Shown here one piece after another: positions 4,815-7,427 of a stretch of DNA of 7,427 bases. Source of the stretch: CAYVTZ01 sp964454685 (lineage in GTDB: Bacteria > Bacillota > Clostridia > Christensenellales > Christensenellaceae); assembly GCA_964454685.1 (NCBI GenBank), contig CAYVTZ010000074.1:1-7427 (forward strand). Reading direction: 5' to 3'. The position numbers were made by a program, and so were the translations under genes. Position 1 is the stretch's first letter. Each line of letters opens with the position of its first letter. The notes below the pieces were generated by a model that did not search any database, had not been told where the DNA came from, and saw only the letters and a list, made by a program, of their open reading frames with translations.

Positions 4815-7427
4815 TTAACTTTCGGCATTCCGATTTCTACCCATTCACGATACATTTCTTCTGCCATTTTCGCATCTTGAATATCTTGTCCATATTGCCT
4901 CTTTCCTTGTTTCTCCCACCATTTTTGAAAATCTCTATTGTTTTTTCCATACCACTTGTCTCGTGACTTTTTGTTTCCACCACGAAAATCCTTACCCTTT
5001 TGTTTTGACTTATACTTCTCCTTTGCCTCCCCACTATTCTTCCCCACCTGATAAGTCAAGCTCGCTCCGGCTGCCGATCCTGCAATAACTACACCCCCAG
5101 CCGCAGCAATTGCTCCAGACGAAACAGCTCCTACTGACGCAGCTACTGCACTGCCGCCCGCGATTGCTGCTCCACCTGCAATTCCGGTCGCTGCCAGAGA
5201 TGCTCCAAAAGTTAGTCCTCCAAGCCCTCCCATAGCCGCTCCGCCGCCAACTGACGCCCAAAACGCACCTGCATCAAACGGGTTCCCGTCATTGAGAACC
5301 GCATAGGTAATTCCACCGACCACAGCTCCGATTGCAGCTCCAATCGCCCCCGCAATCAAGTTCACCACATGCCCTGTCGGGTCAACCATGCTCGTCGGGT
5401 TATTTCCGCAGTAGGCGTACAAATGCTGCGTCCACGGAACATACGGGTCTCCCTTATAGGTGTCTTGCGTCAGGAATCGCGCTGTCTTTGGGTCATAGAA
5501 CCGCGCATTCATATACTGTAGCCCCGTTGCTTTGTCTCGAATGCTCCCTGCAAACGTCACGCTGTTCAAAAATCCTGTCGCCGCGCTGTTCATTTCCTTC
5601 AACTGCCCGAACGCATCATACTGGTATTCTATCATACTTGTGCCGCCAGGGGTAATAATACTTGTCGTACTACCGCGCATATCCTGATGATAGAAGAAAT
5701 ATTTCCCTGCGTATTCGGCAAGATTGCCCACCTGATCAAATCTCTTTGATGCTACTACCTGCCCCGATAAATCCAATACATTTTCTGTCAGTAGCGCATC
5801 ATTATGCGTTGCTTTTGTGAACAGCAAGTCCTGCCCGATATAAAAATACTGTGTTTCTACTCCGCCGTTTGCTGCCGCTGCTGCCTGTCCCGTTACCTCC
5901 CGCACACGCTGCCCCCGCGCGTCGTAATAGTTAATCTGATTATTATTTGCCTTCTCAAGATTACCATCCCAGTGTATTGCACGGAAGAGCTGGTTTTGGA
6001 GATTATACTCATAGTTTACAGACGTAACCGCGTCCTCCGGCGCTGGATCATGATACTGCGTCACTTGCTGTATCATATTCCCTCGCGCATCATATTGATA
6101 GCTGGTACTTTGTGCTGTTTCTCCCGTTTTAGTCAACTGGTCAAATTCGTTGTACTGATATTCTCGTGACAATGTCGGCGCTCCATCATAGTCTGCACGC
6201 AAGCGATTCCCTACTGCATCATAACCATATGTGATGGTGTATGATTTTGCCGCAATCACACTGCTCTCGTTTTGCGGATCACGCGCACTCACCTTCTCAC
6301 TCGTCATACGACCGATTGCATCATAGGCATATTCTTTCACAAATGCGGTATGTTTGCTTGGATCAGCATTATATATATTTTTTGACTCTTCCCGCGTGAT
6401 ATACCCGCGATTGTCGTATGACATTCCATACGATTCCTTCGCCACATTCGTCGCACTGCTATCCGTGTATTCGATTTTAGTGGTCAACCCTGCACTATTG
6501 ATGGTATACTCAGTTTGAATATATTGTGAGGTAATTCCATCTTGGAATTTGCGATAATCCCGCACCATTTCGATATCACCATTATTCTTATAAATATAAT
6601 CCCTCACCTTGCGCACTCCATCGCCGCGTCCTTCATTCAGTGTAATGCCCGTTATTCGCCCCAAACCGTCGTAGGTATATCCCAAAGTACGGGTTTGCTG
6701 AGATGATCCGCTTCCAACCGAGTCGTTTACGCGATATTTTACCGCCGTCATCCTTCCCGCTTTATCATATCCAAATTCAACACCCTGCGCGTTCTGAGTT
6801 TGCCCCGATAGCCTTCCGCATGCATCATACGAATACGATGTTGTGTTTGTAACTGTGCCGTACAAACTATGAGTAATCTTCGATGTTTCCGTTTTAATCT
6901 TTTCATCGGGATAATACGCATACGTCAATATTTCGCTGGCCGTTGTTGCTTCTTTCTTAAAAAATTCTATCCTTGTTACGTTGCCCATATTGTCATAGGT
7001 GTACTTTTCTTCTGTTTCGTCGTTACGCACAACAAGAGTTGGTTTTCCCCACGCATTCAAGCCTTTATACAATGTATCCATTTTTTCTGCATTGGTGGTG
7101 TCTCCAAGATTGTACTCTCCTACTTTACGCCCCAGAGGATCATAAGCCGTTTGCTTCACATGCTTATTTGCGTCTTCAACACTATTTATCACCTCTCCCC
7201 CAGCTAAAAGGTCATAACTATACCGCGTTGTCTTTCCATCTTGCACTACCCGTGTCACGCGTGAGAGCTTATCATAAAGATATGTGGTAACATAGTCTTC
7301 ACCATCCTGTGCGCGTTTGACATTCCCCAGCAGATCATAGCTTTTTTTCAGCACAATATTCATGCCTGTTGGGTCTGCCACGGTTTCAACTTGCTGGTTC
7401 AGTGCATTGTAATTCGCACGTACCACA
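4811..7427 (-). CDS. Rhs/WapA-type YD-repeat polymorphic toxin, C-terminal 871 residues (5' end outside window)
   Basis: The reading frame is open to the window edge, and its first codons are already inside a YD repeat, so the true start lies beyond 7427. Residues here are counted from the first whole codon in the window. Residues 1 to about 600 hold over ten YD repeats (YDLLGNV, YDPLGRKV, YDNMGNVT, YDGLGRIT, YDAVGNRL, YDARGQRV). The RHS-associated core follows (GLQYMNARFYDPKTARF, then CGNNP, and DPTGH at 682-686). Residues 687-796 are Ala/Gly-rich and hydrophobic, typical of pre-toxin or translocation segments. Residues 797-871 are a basic, Trp-rich tip (DKWYG, KWWEK, ending MPKVK) that should be the toxin. 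In this family the YD repeats form a shell around the C-terminal toxin, which is released by cleavage near the conserved DPxG motif and delivered to neighbouring cells. The tip's activity is not recognisable. A nuclease is a guess from its charge only. The gene overlaps the downstream HEAT-like gene by 4 nt. Confidence 0.95.
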   Translation of the reverse strand, partial: VVRANYNALNQQVETVADPTGMNIVLKKSYDLLGNVKRAQDGEDYVTTYLYDKLSRVTRVVQDGKTTRYSYDLLAGGEVINSVEDANKHVKQTAYDPLGRKVGEYNLGDTTNAEKMDTLYKGLNAWGKPTLVVRNDETEEKYTYDNMGNVTRIEFFKKEATTASEILTYAYYPDEKIKTETSKITHSLYGTVTNTTSYSYDACGRLSGQTQNAQGVEFGYDKAGRMTAVKYRVNDSVGSGSSQQTRTLGYTYDGLGRITGITLNEGRGDGVRKVRDYIYKNNGDIEMVRDYRKFQDGITSQYIQTEYTINSAGLTTKIEYTDSSATNVAKESYGMSYDNRGYITREESKNIYNADPSKHTAFVKEYAYDAIGRMTSEKVSARDPQNESSVIAAKSYTITYGYDAVGNRLRADYDGAPTLSREYQYNEFDQLTKTGETAQSTSYQYDARGNMIQQVTQYHDPAPEDAVTSVNYEYNLQNQLFRAIHWDGNLEKANNNQINYYDARGQRVREVTGQAAAAANGGVETQYFYIGQDLLFTKATHNDALLTENVLDLSGQVVASKRFDQVGNLAEYAGKYFFYHQDMRGSTTSIITPGGTSMIEYQYDAFGQLKEMNSAATGFLNSVTFAGSIRDKATGLQYMNARFYDPKTARFLTQDTYKGDPYVPWTQHLYAYCGNNPTSMVDPTGHVVNLIAGAIGAAIGAVVGGITYAVLNDGNPFDAGAFWASVGGGAAMGGLGGLTFGASLAATGIAGGAAIAGGSAVAASVGAVSSGAIAAAGGVVIAGSAAGASLTYQVGKNSGEAKEKYKSKQKGKDFRGGNKKSRDKWYGKNNRDFQKWWEKQGKRQYGQDIQDAKMAEEMYREWVEIGMPKVK
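5369..5560 (-). repeat. RHS core repeat block A (VTFAGS to DPTGH in the intact rhs)
   Basis: This is the copy within the full-length gene. It aligns with block B over its whole length and with block C over CGNNP to DPTGH. Homology with B and C ends right after DPTGH, where the hydrophobic pre-toxin begins, while B and C stay alike for 18 more codons. It is the natural site for recombination that would swap toxin tips. Confidence 0.85.

Noticed and set aside
4837..5261. Two minus-strand frames overlapping the toxin tip and pre-toxin of the intact Rhs
   Set aside because: They are out-of-frame readings of the Ala/Gly-rich and basic segments. The rhs frame is continuous with its core.
5804..7290. 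Several plus-strand frames opposite the YD repeats
   Set aside because: These are antisense shadows of a long, continuous YD-repeat coding region.

Overview
The window most likely comes from a Gram-positive bacterium of the Bacillota, probably clostridial. The reasons are the WapA/Rhs-type YD-repeat protein, purine-rich ribosome binding sites (GGGGAGG, GAGGTGG), a lipoprotein with an LGGC lipobox, and accessory genes that look much more AT-rich than the Rhs core. The species cannot be read from the sequence. Every gene I accept lies on the minus strand, so the biological order runs from position 7427 down to 1.

The upstream part (7427 to 4811) is the 3' end of a large rhs gene. It holds more than ten YD repeats, the RHS-associated core ending in DPTGH, an Ala/Gly-rich hydrophobic pre-toxin stretch, and a short basic, Trp-rich toxin tip. 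Its stop codon overlaps, as ATGA, the start of a HEAT-like repeat protein (4814 to 4281), which is the probable cognate immunity protein. This is the complete cassette, the one physically joined to an rhs gene.

Downstream lies a series of orphan or displaced toxin pieces, each followed by a candidate immunity gene. (1) 4221-3479 is an rhs tip that begins abruptly inside the CGNNP...DPTGH core and carries a new C-terminus with a caspase/CHAT-like His...Cys pattern; a lipoprotein gene follows 14 nt later (3464-2943). (2) 2843-1731 is a longer rhs core fragment with an unrecognised C-terminus; a membrane-anchored, beta-propeller-like protein follows (1620-592) with its own strong ribosome binding site and a possible promoter. 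(3) 570-43 is a truncated pre-toxin stub whose partner, if any, lies beyond position 1.

The orphan toxin pieces lack convincing start sites, whereas the lipoprotein and propeller genes have good ones. The inferred picture is a silent store of toxin C-termini that can recombine through the shared rhs core into the expressed gene, with the immunity genes kept on. The general rhs/orphan-module arrangement is known. The parts worth attention are the specific toxin tips and immunity proteins, the exact junctions, and an exchange boundary in two modules that lies beyond DPTGH at a PPxKQ linker. No RNA genes, CRISPR arrays, transposases or convincing terminators were seen.
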